Positions 63,169 to 64,000 of a stretch of DNA of 64,000 nucleotides are shown here, piece after piece. Under the pieces are notes generated by a model. It saw only the letters and a list, made by a program, of their open reading frames with translations. It did no database searches and was not told where the DNA came from. The DNA is taken from positions 4,712,001 through 4,776,000 of the forward strand of contig CP119311.1 of NCBI GenBank assembly GCA_029202545.1, read 5' to 3'. Numbering within the stretch: the first letter of the stretch is position 1; each line of letters starts with the position of its first letter. A program made the translations under genes and the position numbers. This stretch comes from Candidatus Pseudobacter hemicellulosilyticus (GTDB lineage Bacteria; Bacteroidota; Bacteroidia; Chitinophagales; Chitinophagaceae).

Positions 63169-63498
63169 TCAGCCTATCTTCCAGCCATTCTCCACTTTTC
63201 TTTCAGGTTGCAATAAAACTACATCTTTTTTATCAGTGTACACACCGAGAATCAGTACCTCACTGAAAAAATTGGCGATCTGCCTGGGGGGGAAATTCAT
63301 CACTGCCACTACCTGTCTGCCCAGCAACTCTTCTTTGGTATACAATGCGGTGACCTGGGCAGAGGAACGGCGCTCTCCCAATTCACCAAAATCCACCCGA
63401 ATCTGGTAGGCAGGCTTTTTTGCTTTTGGAAAATCTGTAACTTCCATTATTGTTCCGACACGGATATCAATTTTTTCAAAATCATCCCAACTTATCAT
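63169..63498 (-). CDS. csaA: tRNA-binding domain protein CsaA
   Basis: A 109-residue OB-fold protein. 'FEKIDIRVGTIMEVTDFPKAKKPAYQIRVDFGE' and 'LLGRQVVAVMNFPPRQIANFFSEVLILG' are typical of CsaA, which binds tRNA and has been proposed to act as an export-related chaperone. It lies upstream of ogt and is divergent from the OsmC gene, with overlapping promoter regions. Confidence 0.93.
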   Translation of the reverse strand: MISWDDFEKIDIRVGTIMEVTDFPKAKKPAYQIRVDFGELGERRSSAQVTALYTKEELLGRQVVAVMNFPPRQIANFFSEVLILGVYTDKKDVVLLQPERKVENGWKIG

Positions 63499-63505
63499 AC
63501 CTGAA

Positions 63506-63513
63506 TATGTTTG
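63506..63513 (+). promoter_or_regulatory. -7 element of the OsmC gene
   Basis: TATGTTTG, exact match, 33 bases before the start codon. Confidence 0.5.
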
Positions 63514-63522
63514 ACTTTATTT

Positions 63523-63530
63523 CAAATATA
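63523..63530 (-). promoter_or_regulatory. -7 element of csaA
   Basis: Minus-strand TATATTTG, exact match, 24 bases before the csaA start and nine bases from the opposing OsmC -7 box. Confidence 0.5.
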
Positions 63531-63546
63531 AATAAATACCATTAGC

Positions 63547-63957
63547 ATGAAAAGAACAGCAACAGCCGTATGGAACGGCTCCGGAAAAGACGGCAGCGGA
63601 AACCTTACCACCCAGAGTACTACGCTCAACCAGACGCAGTATTCCTATAAGTCCAGGTTTGAAGAAGGGGTAGGCACCAATCCTGAAGAGTTGCTGGCGG
63701 CAGCACATTCCGGATGCTTTACCATGAAGCTCAGCTTTGTGCTGGGAGGTGCGGGATTTACGCCCGATTCTATTGAGACCGTTTCTACCGTAACGCTGGA
63801 TAACGGTGCTATTACCAGCTCGCACCTGGTAGTAAAGGCCAAAGTGCCGGGCATCAGTGAAGAGCAGTTCCAGGCCGCGGCTGAAGACGCCAAAGCCAAC
63901 TGCCCCATCAGCAAGGCTATCAATGCCGAGATCAGCATGGAAGCCAGCCTGGTGTAA
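63547..63957 (+). CDS. OsmC-family peroxiredoxin
   Basis: A 136-residue OsmC-type protein. The two peroxidatic/resolving Cys lie in 'AAAHSGCFTMKLS' and 'KANCPISKAI', with the family Glu/Arg pocket before them ('SRFEEGVGTNPEELL'). It reduces organic hydroperoxides in the cytosol. The length and 'GVGTNPEELLAAAHSGC' place it with OsmC rather than Ohr. Its promoter is back to back with that of csaA. Confidence 0.93.
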   Translation: MKRTATAVWNGSGKDGSGNLTTQSTTLNQTQYSYKSRFEEGVGTNPEELLAAAHSGCFTMKLSFVLGGAGFTPDSIETVSTVTLDNGAITSSHLVVKAKVPGISEEQFQAAAEDAKANCPISKAINAEISMEASLV

Positions 63958-64000
63958 AAGGAATAATTACAAACCGCTGTGGCTGTACCGGAGTGCCGGT

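Noticed and set aside
1..64000. CRISPR arrays, tRNAs, rRNAs, insertion sequences, integrases
   Set aside because: None seen: no regular spacer repeats, no cloverleaf-like sequence noticed by eye, and no transposase or integrase among the open frames. A tRNA scan was not run.

Overview
The window comes from a Bacteroidota genome, most likely Chitinophagaceae-like (Chitinophaga/Pseudobacter type). The evidence is two SusC/SusD pairs, a FecI/FecR-type regulator pair, lipoproteins with a Cys-Lys-Lys lipobox context, S15 followed by PNPase, a two-part signal peptidase I, and promoters of the Bacteroidota form TTTG-N19-20-TAnnTTTG with no Shine-Dalgarno sequences. No rRNA, tRNA, CRISPR array, insertion sequence or prophage was seen.

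Layout. 1-2581: three surface lipoproteins, the first cut by the window edge. 2797-5571: receiver protein plus multi-PAS histidine kinase. 5694-7424: an AT-richer AlbA_2/ATPase winged-helix regulator with a palindrome over its own -7 box. 7953-18973 (minus): one long locus in the order ECF sigma, FecR, SusC (with STN domain), SusD, M43-like protein without zinc ligands, and two TlpA thioredoxins. 19047-20899 (minus): LytTR regulator and LytS-type kinase. 21103-28790: ROK regulator, SusC, SusD and a lipoprotein arylsulfotransferase. 28954-32906: TPR protein and an OmpR/HAMP-kinase pair. 32934-36427: RDD protein, FtsE and two glycosyltransferases. 36649-44777: housekeeping block (rpsO, pnp, prmA, plsY, M48 protease, DUF3052-like protein, dnaG). 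45102-53762: coiled-coil protein, EF-G paralogue, NhaA, histidine kinase, SRPBCC protein and thiolase. 53838-63957: PDH E1-beta, DUF4846 lipoprotein, sigma-54-type activator, CarH-like MerR regulator, LepB, cytidine deaminase, quinone oxidoreductase, Ogt, CsaA and OsmC.

How the genes work together. The minus-strand locus looks like a cell-surface-signalled uptake system: the SusC STN domain would signal through FecR to the ECF sigma factor, SusC/SusD would import a substrate, and two secreted thioredoxins plus a catalytically dead peptidase-like lipoprotein would act on it. An antisense terminator between fecR and susC suggests an added small-RNA control. The second SusC/SusD locus is run by a ROK repressor/activator and carries a sulfotransferase, with similar AT-rich inverted repeats before both the regulator and susC.

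Main points for follow-up: the pseudo-M43 lipoprotein; a nine-base word (ACGAACCAA) found six times and only between genes; the antisense RNA candidate; an EF-G paralogue whose catalytic His is Tyr; a CarH-like B12 regulator with a palindrome at its start; an AAA+ activator without its DNA-binding domain and with an altered sigma-54 loop; and a 38-bp identical tract shared by two otherwise diverged thioredoxin genes. All calls were made by reading the sequence, with no database search.
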